Below are positions 14,959 to 23,784 of a stretch of DNA of 27,965 nucleotides, in pieces; position 1 is the stretch's first letter; each line of letters begins with the position of its first letter. The position numbers and the translations under genes are program-made. The notes under the pieces are model-generated. The model saw nothing but the letters and a program-made list of their open reading frames with translations, was not told the origin of the DNA and made no database searches. The stretch is from CAWBJP01 sp044867425 (GTDB taxonomy: Bacteria > Actinomycetota > Acidimicrobiia > IMCC26256 > BP-133): assembly GCA_044867425.1 (NCBI GenBank), contig JBIOUX010000218.1, positions 1-27,965 of the forward strand, in the 5' to 3' direction.

Positions 14959-15690
14959 ATGGGCTGGCCGCGGAAATCGCTGGCCCCGCGGCGGGCGGCC
15001 CGGCAAGCTGATGCACCTGTGCGGCCGTCCCCTCGCCTCGCTGCCGTCCTGATCCTGATCGCGCTGATCGGCGCCGGGTGCTCAGCCGCCGAGCCACGGG
15101 CCAAGGATCTCGAAAACCACTCCGGCGAGGACATGGACATGGAGCGGCCGACCATCGAGCGCCACCCCGACGGCTCCTTCACCGTGGGGGCCAAGTTCCA
15201 GTGGCGCCACGGCTGCGGCGAACGCAAAGTCCCGTGCTGGTTCAAGGATGGCGACGACCATGGCGGCCCGGACGTCTTCGGCGCCCACATCAGCGATCCG
15301 GTGACGGTACGCGACGCCACGTTCACGCTGGTGAGCAACTGTGGCCAGCGCCGGGTGCTCCGGGACTGGGTGCGGTTGGACGACGGCGTCGCCTTCATCG
15401 CCCAGGACGAGTCCCGCGCTGCGGGGAAGAGCTGCGAGGGATCTCCGGGACGGGAGTACAACTGGGACTCGGGGTCGGTTGTGTTCGACTTTGACCTTGC
15501 CGTCCCTTGTGACGTGCAGCTCGTGGGAGCGGATGCGATGTTCGGCCACTCATGGGGGAAGACGGACGGGAACGTCAGCGTCAACCAGGGCAACATCGAC
15601 TGGGGCGGGGACGCCAGCGACCAGTTCACCGTCATCCCCAACGGTGCGGGGGCCTACAGCTGTCCGAAGGCCGAGACCCTCCGGGACTGA
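14959..15690 (+). CDS. Hypothetical lipoprotein
   Basis: 243 residues from the ATG at 14959. A lipobox LIGAGC is clear after the hydrophobic run LAAVLILIALIG. From ATG 14959 the lipidated Cys is residue 41, preceded by a long Arg-rich start. From GTG 15019 it would be residue 21, a more usual length. Neither start has a clear ribosome binding site, so the start is unsettled. The mature part is acidic with several cysteines (HGCGERKVPCWF, VSNCGQRR, GKSCEG, VPCDVQL, YSCPKAE) that could form disulfides, and a His/Asp-rich stretch GDDHGGPDVFGAH. I do not recognise the family. It stands alone between divergent YcnI and the convergent cyclase pseudogene. Confidence 0.7.
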   Translation: MGWPRKSLAPRRAARQADAPVRPSPRLAAVLILIALIGAGCSAAEPRAKDLENHSGEDMDMERPTIERHPDGSFTVGAKFQWRHGCGERKVPCWFKDGDDHGGPDVFGAHISDPVTVRDATFTLVSNCGQRRVLRDWVRLDDGVAFIAQDESRAAGKSCEGSPGREYNWDSGSVVFDFDLAVPCDVQLVGADAMFGHSWGKTDGNVSVNQGNIDWGGDASDQFTVIPNGAGAYSCPKAETLRD

Positions 15691-15742
15691 GTGCCGTTGG
15701 GTCAGAAGATGTCGGGCCTGTTGGAGTCGTCGGCCTTGTCGC

Positions 15743-16968
15743 CTAGCGCACCACGGTGAAGATCCGCCATTCGCCGGGGACGCCCTTGAGCTCTCGGGTC
15801 CCACGGTCGTCGAACTCGAGGCCGGAGCCCGCGACCAACGGTGGGACCGCACCGTGTGAAGCCCGGCTCGGACCTCCAGCCCGAGCGTCTTGGCGGCGTC
15901 GGTGATGGCGCAGGCGCAGCGCATGGCCCTGGCTGGCCCGTCAAAAGTGGCCAGGAACCCGTCGCCGGATACCTTCACCTCGGTTCCGCGGAACCGCTCC
16001 AGTTCTCTCCGGACCGTCTCGTCGTGCTGGTCCAGGACATCCCGCCATCGATGGTCGCCCAACGTGGCGGCTCTTTCGGTCGATCCCACGATGTCGGTGA
16101 ACAGTACGGTGGCCAGCACGCGATCCGGCTGGGCGGCTGGCCGGATGCCGGTGAGGAACTCCTCGATTTCGTCGACCACGGCACCGGCGGGTTCGGCCCA
16201 CCAGAAATCCCGGCCAGGAAGCTCCACGTATCTGGCGCCGGCGATGCGCTCCGCGAGATACCGGCCGTGCTCAGGGCGGACGAGCAGCGGCTCGGCACTG
16301 TGGATCACCAGCGTCGGGACCTTGATGACCGGGAGGACGTGACGAACGTCGACGGTCAGGAGGGCGTGGGCGAACGCCCTGGCGGTATTGGGACTGGCCT
16401 GGATTCGCCTCCACTTCAGGCACCACTCCCGCAGCCGACGGTTGTCAGGGATCATCGCCGACAAGCCGGTTCCCGTCACCCATTCGTCGGGCAGGCCGTC
16501 GCGGAGCTTCATGGCCAAGTGGGGCGGGAACCCGAAGGAGTATCCGTCGGCCTGGGCGAGCCGGGCCGTGGCGTTGACGAGGATGAGCGCCGATGTCCGC
16601 TCGGGGAACGTGGCGGCGAAGAGGATGGCTGCAGCTCCGCTGTCGCTGGTGGCGAATACGGCGGTCCGTCCGCATCCGACTTCGTCAAGGACGACCCGGA
16701 GATCGTCCATCCAGTGCTCGGGGGCAGAGGCCTCCTCGAACGGCGCGGGGTCCGAACACCCGAGGCCGCGCTTGTCGAAGGAGATGAGGCGTGTGAACGA
16801 GGCCAGCCGCCAGAGCGACCGGGCGACGGCGGGCTGCTCCCATCGGCCCTCGAGTGGGAACGTCCACTCGGGGAGGAGCGCCAGGTCGATGGGGCCTTCG
16901 CCGACGACCTGATAGGCGATGTGGAGGTCGCCGTTCTTGGCGTATCGGGTCTGGGGTGTGCCCGTCAC
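15743..16968 (-). pseudogene. Alpha/beta-hydrolase fused to adenylate/guanylate cyclase, broken by an internal deletion and frameshift
   Basis: From GTG 16968 the frame encodes an alpha/beta-hydrolase domain (TRYAKNGDLHIAYQVVG to about PGRDFWWAEP) followed by a class III cyclase domain: TVLFTDIVGST and GTEVKVSGDGFLATF hold the two metal-binding Asp residues. The frame is good to VRAGLHT (ends 15853). The family's C-terminus (GSGLEFDDRGTRELKGVPGEW to a TAG at 15743) then appears in a different frame starting at 15838. Only 14 nt lie between, where intact relatives have about 40 residues, so roughly 100 nt were deleted with a frameshift. The uninterrupted frame instead runs antisense into the lipoprotein gene. 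The hydrolase nucleophile region reads ATSDSG, not the usual GxSxG. Its GTG start overlaps the stop of the redoxin remnant. Confidence 0.8.
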
Positions 16969-17012
16969 CCGAAGTAGTCGGGCTCGTTTCCGGCCCTCCA
17001 CTTGATGTTGCA
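16965..17012 (-). pseudogene. 3'-end remnant of a redoxin (AhpC/TSA) gene
   Basis: On the minus strand these 16 codons read CNIKWRAGNEPDYFG then TGA. The intact redoxin at 25577-26152 ends CNIKWKPGNEPEYG. The block TCCACTTGATGTTGCAG is identical at 16997-17013 and 25606-25622. No redoxin sequence continues upstream of 17013. It looks like a displaced gene end left by integration of the adjoining island, or a relic of a second redoxin gene. The PDYFG ending differs by one codon from the intact gene, so it is not a very recent copy. Confidence 0.7.
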
Positions 17013-17112
17013 GGATCACCATGCTGCGTGGTGTTGCCCGACGCCGCCCAGTCCGCTGACCTGCGGAAAGATATGGGCGTAATTCTAAATTGTGACGTTG
17101 CGTAGTGCCCTG

Positions 17113-17145
17113 TCCGTGTCATCCGTGACCAAAGCGTGACCAGAA
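17113..17145 (+). repeat. Left copy of 33-bp island-flanking direct repeat
   Basis: Identical at 31 of 33 positions to 25518-25550, in the same orientation; the only differences are the two bases at 17133-17134. Each copy contains tandem CGTGACCA units 11 bp apart. It lies 100 bp inside the redoxin 3' remnant. Probable attachment or recombinase-binding site. Confidence 0.75.
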
Positions 17146-17187
17146 ACGGTCGTCAGAAACGCCTCGACTGGTCCTCGGCTGCTCGTC

Positions 17188-20100
17188 TCATCGTTCTGCG
17201 GCCAGCCGTTGTAGCCAGCGGGCTGGGGCCTGGCAGCCGCGGTAGACAGCGGCGGCGGCGTCAAAGCGCTCTGCCGCTCGAATAGCGTCGCCCCTCCGCT
17301 GCAGGATCCGGCCCCACAATAGAAACGCCTCCGCCTCCTCCCAGGGAAGGCCGAAGCGTCGGGAGACATCGATCGCCTGCTGAAAGGCGGCTTCGACGCC
17401 GGACAGGTCATCCCGAGCATCCGCCGACATCGCTTGGGCCAAAGCCACGCGGCTGGCGACGCCGCGCCACTCCTCTGATCTCGCCACCATGGCTTTTGCC
17501 GCTTCGATGTGACCCCGTCCTTCGGCCGGTCGACCCGACTCGAACTCGGCGACCGCCGCATCGAGGTGGATCAGCGGACCGACGATGCAATTGGCGGGCC
17601 GCAAAGCGAGCACCGCCTCCTGTAACTGCCGAGCCCCGGCGGGGTCCCCAGCCAGCCGGGCTGCCTCGGCGCACCACCGGTCGACTGGACAGGCCTCGAC
17701 AGGGTTTCCCATCTCCAAGTAACGGCTCCGAACGGGCCTATACCGCTCGACGATCCCGTCCCACTGCCCGGTCCAAAAGTCGATCGGCGGCGCGTGCAGG
17801 CCACCGACCCAAAGATCTCCCGCCTCGCTTTGCGCCGCTTCCGCTTCGCTGAGGCGACCAGCGACCCCATGGATCCAAGCGAGTTGGGCATGGAGGAACT
17901 TCCTGTTGTTCGGCGCTTGCGCCTGCCGAGGCCGCGACAACTCGCGCTCAACCCAGCGTCTGGCGTCTTCGGGGTCGAACCACGAGACGCTCCACAAGGC
18001 CATCACCCGGGTGGAGTGGAAACCCAAGACGGAGTGGTCGAGGCGCTCGGCGACCTCCCAGGCGCCGGCAGCGGTGGCGCGAGCCTCGGCGAACTGGCCG
18101 AGACTGAAGACATGCCAGCTGAGCGGCACGCTGGCCAGCGCCTCGATCACCGGCCGGTCGAGACGGCGGGCCATCGCGATCGCCTGGTGGGCGCGCTCCA
18201 ACCCGAGATCGGGCTCCATCGTCCACTGCCTGGCGGCCGTTTGGCTCACGTAGACGTACGCGAGGGCGGCCGAGTCGCCCTCCGGGGCGAGCGCCGCCTC
18301 CGCGGCCTGGAGATGCTCAAGAGACCGGGGGATGTTCATCACCTCGGCGAACATGCATAGGTCGCGCCCGAGGCGGGAGTGCATGCGTGCGGTCCAATGC
18401 GTGTCACCGAGCTCTTGGTAGAGGGCCAGCGCCTTCTCGCCGTAGGCGACGCCGGAGTGCAAGTCGAGACCGGCCACGAACATGACGTCGGCCAGCCGCC
18501 GCATGACGTCAGCCCGGCCCCGGGCATCGGAGCCGCGTGACTCCATCATTTCAAGGGCACGCTGCCAGTAGCCGCCGACCTGCTCCCAAGCCAGAGCCGC
18601 GGCAGCCTCGTCACCGGCTGCGATGAGGGCGTCGATCACCCGGTCGGTTGGGGCCAGCGAGCCCGCCTGCTGATAGTGGGTGGCAAGGATCGCCGCCTGT
18701 CCTTCTCGCCGACCGCCCAGGGATTCGAGTGCTTGAGCCGCCCGAAGGTGAAGCTGGGCCCGGCGGGTGGGCCCCAGGGCATCCTCCAGCGTCGAGCGGA
18801 CAAGGGCGTGGGCGAACCGGTAGTGGCCCACCGCTGTCTCCTCAACGAGTCGGGCCCTGATCGCCGGATCGAGTGTCTCGAGGACGGAGTCGGCGGACTC
18901 GCCGGCCGCCTGGGCCAACACGTCGAGGTCGAAATGCTCGCCCAGCACAGCGGCTAAGGCCAACATGTGGTCCGTCCTGTCCGGCAGTCGAGTCAAGCGC
19001 CGCCCAACTACCTCGCGCACGCTGTCGGGGACGTCGATCTCGGCGATGGACTGCCCGACTGTCCAGGCGTCGCCTTGTCGCACGAGGTCACCCTTCTCAG
19101 CGAGGTGGCGAAGGACTTCCCGGACGAAGAAGGGGTTCCCGGCCGTCTCGCCGTGGATGACCCGAGCCAGGGCCCGACCGTGGTCGTCAAGCTCCCGGCG
19201 GGCGTGAGCTTCGACCAGGGTCTCCACCCCGGCCGCGTCGAGCCCCTTGAGGCGGAGCCGCTCCACGCCGGGCTGGCGAAGGAGCTCGGCGAGGACGTCG
19301 GCCACCTCGGGTGTGACGTCCAGTTGACTGTCCCGGTAGGTCGCCACCAGCAACACCGCCAGTACCTCATCGGATCGGATGAGATGTGAGAGCAGCAAGA
19401 GCGTGGGCTTCGTGGCCCAGTGGAGGTCGTCGAGGGCGAAGAACAACGGACGGTGCGCCGAAGACGCGGCGAGCCAGGCGACCACGGCTTCGAAGAGCCG
19501 GTAGCGCTCGGTCTCGGGATCGGAACGCAGAGGAAGAGGCAGTCCGGGAACGCGCTCAGCGACCTCGGGGGCCAAGCGCACGAGCTCTCCGGCCAAGTGA
19601 CCAAGGTCGGGCGTCGGTGATTCGCGCATGTAGCGCGCCAGCGCTTCCACGAAGGGTTGGTAGGGGACGCCCATGCCCTCTTCGCACCGGCCGAAGATGA
19701 CGAGGGCCCCTTCGGTGTGGGCTCGCCGGGCGAACTCGCTCATCAGCCTGCTCTTGCCGATGCCCGGTTCGCCGCCCATCAGAACGAGTCGGCGTTCGCT
19801 TAAGCGCGCCGCTGCCCATGCCTCGTCGAGGCGGGCCAGCTCGGCGGAGCGGCCCACCAGCGGGACGCGCTCCTCGCGACCCAGCGGAAGTGGAAGCGGC
19901 CCCGGCTCCGCCCGCTCTGCAGATTCGGCGGGAGGCGACGCCAAACGCCAGATCACCTCGCAGGCCGGGACGGGCTCGGGGAGGCCCTTGAGCGACAGAG
20001 CGCCCAGGTGGCGGAAGGCGAAGCCGTGGTCACCCCGGCGCCCGACGAGATCGCAGACCAGTCCTGAGGCGAGGATCTGATTTCCCTCCGCTCGGTCGCA

Positions 20101-21270
20101 GAGGCGCTTGGCCACCACCACGGGGGTGCCGTAATAGTCGTCCTCGGCCCGGATCGGCTCACCAGCGTGGAGGCCTATGCGCACCTGCACCGGCCGAGCC
20201 TGCTGGCGTCCATTCGCCTCCACCGCTTGTTGCATGGCCACGGCCGCGCTGAGCGCCCCGAGCGGGCTGGAGAACACGACCATGAGCCCGTCACCCAGAC
20301 TCTTGACCTCCGTGCCACCGTGGGTGCTGATCGCAGCCCGGAGATGCCCGAAGTGGGATTGACGAATCTTCTCGCCGGCCTCGTCCCCTAACTCCCCGAG
20401 AAGCTCGGTGGAACTCACGACGTCGGTGAAAAGGAACGTAACCACCCCGGCCGCGGTGCTGGGCGGTACGGCAGCCGCAGCGCTACCGCCGGCCGGTTGG
20501 CACTCAAGTTCCAGGTCGTGGCGCAGCACCGCGCCCTCGAGGCGGCGCAACTCTTCGCTAGGTTCGATTCCGAGTTGCTCGCCCAGCGTGTGGCGCAACT
20601 CCTGATAGGCCCTCAGGGCATCGGCCTGTCGGCCGGTCCGATACAGCGCGACGATCCGCTGAGCCCAGAAGTGTTCCCGGAAGGGTTGCTCTCGGGTGAC
20701 AACCTCTAACTCGGCCGTAAGTTCGCCGTGGCGACCGCAGGCGAGATCGGCGTCGATGCGGGCCTCCAGCGCTGCCAGCCGAGCCTCTTCCAGTCGGCCG
20801 GCCTCGGCCCGAGCGAAGGGGGCGCCGGCCACGTCGGCCAGGGCGGGGCCGCGCCACAAGGCCAAGGCCTTACGGAATGTTGCCGCCGCCTCGTCCTGGT
20901 GTCCGGCCTTAGCCTGCTCCTGCCCTCTGGCGACGAGGGTATCGAAGCGGAAGGCGTCGATCGCGTCGGGATCGACCTGGAGCAAGTAGCCCGAGGGGCG
21001 GGTGATGACTATGTGACCCGCGTTGCCGAGGGCCTGCCGGAGCCGGGACAAGTAGACCCGCAACGACCGGATGGCGCCCTCCGGCGGACTCCCATCCCAC
21101 AGGTCATAAGCGAGCCGTTCGGCGGAGACGGTCCGGTTCGCATTCACGGCGAGCAGAGCCACCAGGGCCCGCTCCCGGCTGCCACGAAACGAAAGACACT
21201 CGCCGGCACGGGCCACCTCCAGCGGCCCGAGAATTCGAAACTCGAGCAGGTCTCCTCCCTCGTCGCCCAC
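17188..21270 (-). CDS. Giant SARP-cyclase-ATPase-TPR transcriptional regulator
   Basis: 1360 residues. Order of parts: an OmpR-type winged helix (LLEFRILGPLEV, about 8-100); a BTAD helical repeat domain (about 100-245, ending LGIEPSEELRRLE); a class III cyclase domain (about 265-435, VVTFLFTDVVSSTE and VKSLGDGLMVVF with both metal Asp residues); a STAND/AAA ATPase (Walker A GGEPGIGKS near 500, Walker B FFALDDLHWA near 610); then a long helical TPR-like region to the end. It probably binds DNA and is gated by ATP and possibly by nucleotide cyclisation. It is transcribed away from the cassette at 21422, its most likely target. GTG 21270 is chosen because TAGGCT lies seven bases upstream; TTG 21297 is an alternative. 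Confidence 0.88.
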   Translation of the reverse strand: MGDEGGDLLEFRILGPLEVARAGECLSFRGSRERALVALLAVNANRTVSAERLAYDLWDGSPPEGAIRSLRVYLSRLRQALGNAGHIVITRPSGYLLQVDPDAIDAFRFDTLVARGQEQAKAGHQDEAAATFRKALALWRGPALADVAGAPFARAEAGRLEEARLAALEARIDADLACGRHGELTAELEVVTREQPFREHFWAQRIVALYRTGRQADALRAYQELRHTLGEQLGIEPSEELRRLEGAVLRHDLELECQPAGGSAAAAVPPSTAAGVVTFLFTDVVSSTELLGELGDEAGEKIRQSHFGHLRAAISTHGGTEVKSLGDGLMVVFSSPLGALSAAVAMQQAVEANGRQQARPVQVRIGLHAGEPIRAEDDYYGTPVVVAKRLCDRAEGNQILASGLVCDLVGRRGDHGFAFRHLGALSLKGLPEPVPACEVIWRLASPPAESAERAEPGPLPLPLGREERVPLVGRSAELARLDEAWAAARLSERRLVLMGGEPGIGKSRLMSEFARRAHTEGALVIFGRCEEGMGVPYQPFVEALARYMRESPTPDLGHLAGELVRLAPEVAERVPGLPLPLRSDPETERYRLFEAVVAWLAASSAHRPLFFALDDLHWATKPTLLLLSHLIRSDEVLAVLLVATYRDSQLDVTPEVADVLAELLRQPGVERLRLKGLDAAGVETLVEAHARRELDDHGRALARVIHGETAGNPFFVREVLRHLAEKGDLVRQGDAWTVGQSIAEIDVPDSVREVVGRRLTRLPDRTDHMLALAAVLGEHFDLDVLAQAAGESADSVLETLDPAIRARLVEETAVGHYRFAHALVRSTLEDALGPTRRAQLHLRAAQALESLGGRREGQAAILATHYQQAGSLAPTDRVIDALIAAGDEAAAALAWEQVGGYWQRALEMMESRGSDARGRADVMRRLADVMFVAGLDLHSGVAYGEKALALYQELGDTHWTARMHSRLGRDLCMFAEVMNIPRSLEHLQAAEAALAPEGDSAALAYVYVSQTAARQWTMEPDLGLERAHQAIAMARRLDRPVIEALASVPLSWHVFSLGQFAEARATAAGAWEVAERLDHSVLGFHSTRVMALWSVSWFDPEDARRWVERELSRPRQAQAPNNRKFLHAQLAWIHGVAGRLSEAEAAQSEAGDLWVGGLHAPPIDFWTGQWDGIVERYRPVRSRYLEMGNPVEACPVDRWCAEAARLAGDPAGARQLQEAVLALRPANCIVGPLIHLDAAVAEFESGRPAEGRGHIEAAKAMVARSEEWRGVASRVALAQAMSADARDDLSGVEAAFQQAIDVSRRFGLPWEEAEAFLLWGRILQRRGDAIRAAERFDAAAAVYRGCQAPARWLQRLAAER

Positions 21271-21277
21271 CGCCGCA

Positions 21278-21283
21278 AGCCTA
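21278..21283 (-). promoter_or_regulatory. Leaderless-type -10 hexamer TAGGCT
   Basis: On the minus strand TAGGCT fits TANNNT and ends seven bases before the GTG at 21270. The 151-bp divergent region between the regulator and the gene at 21422 otherwise shows no clear palindromic operator by eye. Confidence 0.45.
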
Positions 21284-21376
21284 GGTCCCCCGCCCAAGAC
21301 CGTCTCGGTTAGGTCCGCGTTACGTCTTGGAAATCACCTCGCCGGATCCTCATTCCGGGTCGGGCCGCTACGTGGA

Positions 21377-21395
21377 CTGGCCCCCTGAAGAAGCG
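21377..21395 (+). repeat. Left copy of short direct repeat flanking the three-gene cassette
   Basis: CTGGCCCCCTGAAGAAGCG here matches CTGGCCACCCCTTGAAGAAGCG at 23785-23806 apart from small insertions. The copies lie just outside the cassette 21422-23758 on both sides. Could be a recombination scar or chance. Confidence 0.45.
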
Positions 21396-21421
21396 GTAGC
21401 ACCAGATAAGGGGACAGCGGG

Positions 21422-21769
21422 ATGGAGGATGGTCGGACGGAACTGAGGGATCGCATGTTGCGGGATGCGATCATCGAAGTCCTCCGCGACGGCTTCGACC
21501 CAGCCGGGGACGGAAACCGGATTTCCCTCGTCGATGCCGGCCTGATCGGAGACGTCGCAGTCCACGGCGAATCAGTCCAAGTCGAAGTACTCGTGGCGAC
21601 GACTTGGTCTCCCCTCGCGGACGCCCTCGTCACCGAGGTCGAACGGCGGGTTCAGTCGCTGCCGGAGGTGGCCCGCACCTACGTGTCGTTGATCTCCGTT
21701 GGATCTTCCGCTGCGACAAGCCGCAGCCGCCAAGACAACCGTGTCGATGAGGAGAGGGGCACAACATGA
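21422..21769 (+). CDS. MIP18/DUF59-like protein lacking the family cysteine
   Basis: 115 residues. The layout of a MIP18/PaaD/SufT-type domain is visible: an N-terminal helix LRDAIIEVLRDGFDP, then ISLVDAGLIGDVAVHG, VQVEVLVATTWSPLAD, and ALVTEVERRVQSLPEV. Family members help assemble metal or Fe-S centres and usually have a Cys in the T-x-x-CP motif; here it reads TTWSP, so that function is doubtful. The polar tail after SVGSS is probably disordered. Its TGA overlaps the ATG of the next gene as ATGA, so the two are translationally coupled and may act together. The family call is by eye and moderate. Confidence 0.65.
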   Translation: MEDGRTELRDRMLRDAIIEVLRDGFDPAGDGNRISLVDAGLIGDVAVHGESVQVEVLVATTWSPLADALVTEVERRVQSLPEVARTYVSLISVGSSAATSRSRQDNRVDEERGTT

Positions 21770-23100
21770 GGCCTGATTGTCTGATCGAACACCTGCAGCG
21801 GGCGAAGGTTGGCCGGCGGGAGATGCTGCGAGCGGCCGCCAGCGTGGGAGCGTTAGGAGCGTTGGCCGCCCTCGGCTTTCACCCGCCGTCCGCGAACGCG
21901 CTGCGCCGATCGAGGGCGGCCGACAATCTGCTTGCCGTTCCTGGTGAGGAGTTCACCGACGCCATGTTCGACGTTGCCGCCGTGAAGAACGGAGCGTGGG
22001 ACGACACCGCCTTCTACACGAAGGGTGACCAGCGTGGAACATTCAACGAAGTGACTCCCGAGCGAACGGCGGCTGCCCTCGGTCTGCTCCAACCCGGCCG
22101 CCCCGTGCTCACCTACAGCCTTGGAGAGCTGCTGTTTAATGGCTTCCCGGCCTTTCCTGCCTCCCCGCCTCGGCTCTACGAGCAGCGGCTCACGGTGCTC
22201 GGCTACCAGCCGCCGGACGGCTTCGGCGGTGTGCTCGTGGCTCCGACCGGGGTGGCCTCCAACGAGTTGACGCTGCACGAGGAACGCTTCAAAGTGCCCG
22301 ACAAGTTGCTGAGCGCGGGCATGCCCTACACCGGCACGTACCAGGTCGGGACCCAGATCGACAACCTCAACCATGCCGGCGTCCGCGACGTCTTCTACGG
22401 TGGCTACCGGGGACCCGACATCGCCGAGGCGTGGGGCACCAACCGGCTGGGTGCAGAACACATGGGCCCGATCGTCACCCGTGGCGTAGTTGTCGACGTC
22501 CTGGGTCTCAAGCTCGCCGGACAGGAGACGGCCGCCCTGTCCCAAGCCGGCAACGGACAGCCCATCCTGCGTGACGACTACCGGATTACCGTCGAGGACA
22601 TCGAAGCGGCGTTGCGCCGGCAGGAGACGCCGGCGATCGAGGCAGGCGATGTGGTGCTGTTCCGTACGGGGTGGAACCAGCTCCTCGAACCGAGGGACCC
22701 CAACCAAGCCGACCAGCCCGTTGCCGCCGGCGAACCGTCGCATCCCGCGCACGCTGACCATCGCCGCTACCTGGCCGGCGAACCGGGCATCTACCTTCGC
22801 GAAGCCCGCTACCTGGCCGCCCGCCGACCCGCCATCATCGGGAGCGACACCTGGGGTCTGGAACTCCTCCCGGGTGTGGACCAGAACGTCTTCGGCCCAG
22901 TCCACCAGGAGCTGCTCGTCCACTACGGCATCCGCATCGGCGAGGGAATCGTGACTGACGCCCTGGTGCGAGAATCCATTTACGAGTTCGTCTTCATCGT
23001 GACGCCCCAGAACGCGCTCGGGGCTACCGCCGGAAACTCACCGCCAGCGGCGCTGGCCCAGCGCCCCACGGGGACAAAAACGTTGCCGGTTACCTCCTGA
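21766..23100 (+). CDS. Exported cyclase-family (kynurenine-formamidase-like) hydrolase
   Basis: 444 residues. The N-terminus has GRREMLRAAASVGALGALAALGF, which resembles a twin-arginine signal, so export in folded form is likely. The body fits the cyclase family (PF04199): YQVGTQIDNLNHAG occupies the metal-binding GTHxD position, followed by GAEHMGPIVTRGVVVDV, IEAGDVVLFRTGWNQL, IIGSDTWGLELLPG and FGPVHQELLVHYGI. The first His of the usual HxGTHxD is Gln here, a variant I recall in this long-form subfamily. Family members hydrolyse amide or lactone bonds using a divalent metal. It is the middle gene of the cassette and overlaps its upstream partner by 4 nt. Confidence 0.82.
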   Translation: MRPDCLIEHLQRAKVGRREMLRAAASVGALGALAALGFHPPSANALRRSRAADNLLAVPGEEFTDAMFDVAAVKNGAWDDTAFYTKGDQRGTFNEVTPERTAAALGLLQPGRPVLTYSLGELLFNGFPAFPASPPRLYEQRLTVLGYQPPDGFGGVLVAPTGVASNELTLHEERFKVPDKLLSAGMPYTGTYQVGTQIDNLNHAGVRDVFYGGYRGPDIAEAWGTNRLGAEHMGPIVTRGVVVDVLGLKLAGQETAALSQAGNGQPILRDDYRITVEDIEAALRRQETPAIEAGDVVLFRTGWNQLLEPRDPNQADQPVAAGEPSHPAHADHRRYLAGEPGIYLREARYLAARRPAIIGSDTWGLELLPGVDQNVFGPVHQELLVHYGIRIGEGIVTDALVRESIYEFVFIVTPQNALGATAGNSPPAALAQRPTGTKTLPVTS

Positions 23101-23338
23101 TGAGGCTGAGCATCCCACTTCCCAGAGCTTGGCGATGTCGGGAACATCGCCGTTGACGACCGGGCGCGGTGCAACTGGTGCTGGCCCCTGGGTGGGCGAC
23201 CGGCGGCCCGTCATCTCCCCGCCGGAGCCGCCCGGCGCTTGCAGTCCTCGGCCGAGGTTGACGATTTCAACATAGCCGTGGTCTGCGGGCGCCGGCCCCT
23301 CGATGTCAAACACTGAATTAGATGAGAAAGGAGCGACC
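23101..23338. other. Intergenic stretch with possible decayed coding sequence
   Basis: No confident gene. On the minus strand one frame reads protein-like text (FDIEGPAPADHGYVEIVNLG from about 23309 leftward) but has no start of its own, no recognisable domain, and runs into the previous gene antisense. On the plus strand a purine-rich AAAGGAG precedes the next ATG. A small inverted repeat GGCGATGT-CGGGA-ACATCGCC (23130-23150) is present and could be a weak terminator or operator. Confidence 0.4.
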
Positions 23339-23758
23339 ATGCCGACCGAACAACAACTTAACGCCATCGAGCAGTACGCCACCGATGTATGGAGCAAGGG
23401 CGACAGGGACGCGATCGACGGCATCTTCACCAGCGACCGGGTCCGTCACGGGCCGGGCCTCGAAGGCATTTCCGAAGGAGCCGCCGGGCACAAGGAACTG
23501 GTCACGCTCTACCGCACAGCGCTCCCCGATCTGACGGTCACGATTGAGGCGCAGGTCGGTGAAGGCGAGACGGTGTTCACTCGCTGGCGTGCGACGGGCA
23601 CGAACCTCGGACCCACACTTGGCGTCCCTCCCACCGGAAGATCGTTCGACGTGTTCGGGTTCTGGATGCACCGCTTCGAGGGCGACAGGATCGCCGAAGA
23701 ATGGGCCGTCTGGGACACCCACGGGTTCCTCGCGCAGATCGGCGTGTCCTTGCCCTGA
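23339..23758 (+). CDS. SnoaL-like (ester cyclase) small protein
   Basis: 139 residues. The pattern is that of the SnoaL-like polyketide/ester cyclase family: AIEQYATDVWSKGDRDAIDGIF, HGPGLEGISEGAAGHKELV, LPDLTVTIEAQVGEGETVFTRWRATGTN in successive blocks, a lid loop GVPPTGRSFDVFGF, and FEGDRIAEEWAVWDTHGFLAQIG. These alpha+beta-barrel proteins catalyse cyclisation or hydration, or bind small molecules; the substrate is unknown. The start is ATG at 23339 with AAAGGAG eight bases upstream; the frame's earlier start at 23303 lacks one. It is the last gene of the cassette controlled, presumably, by the divergent regulator. Confidence 0.82.
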   Translation: MPTEQQLNAIEQYATDVWSKGDRDAIDGIFTSDRVRHGPGLEGISEGAAGHKELVTLYRTALPDLTVTIEAQVGEGETVFTRWRATGTNLGPTLGVPPTGRSFDVFGFWMHRFEGDRIAEEWAVWDTHGFLAQIGVSLP

Positions 23759-23784
23759 CGGCCGGGAGACCAAGAACGGGCGGG

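Noticed and set aside
23098..23320. Protein-like minus-strand text (FDIEGPAPADHGYVEIVNLG) between the hydrolase and SnoaL genes
   Set aside because: No start, no recognised family, and the frame continues antisense into both neighbours; kept only as a note in the intergenic feature.
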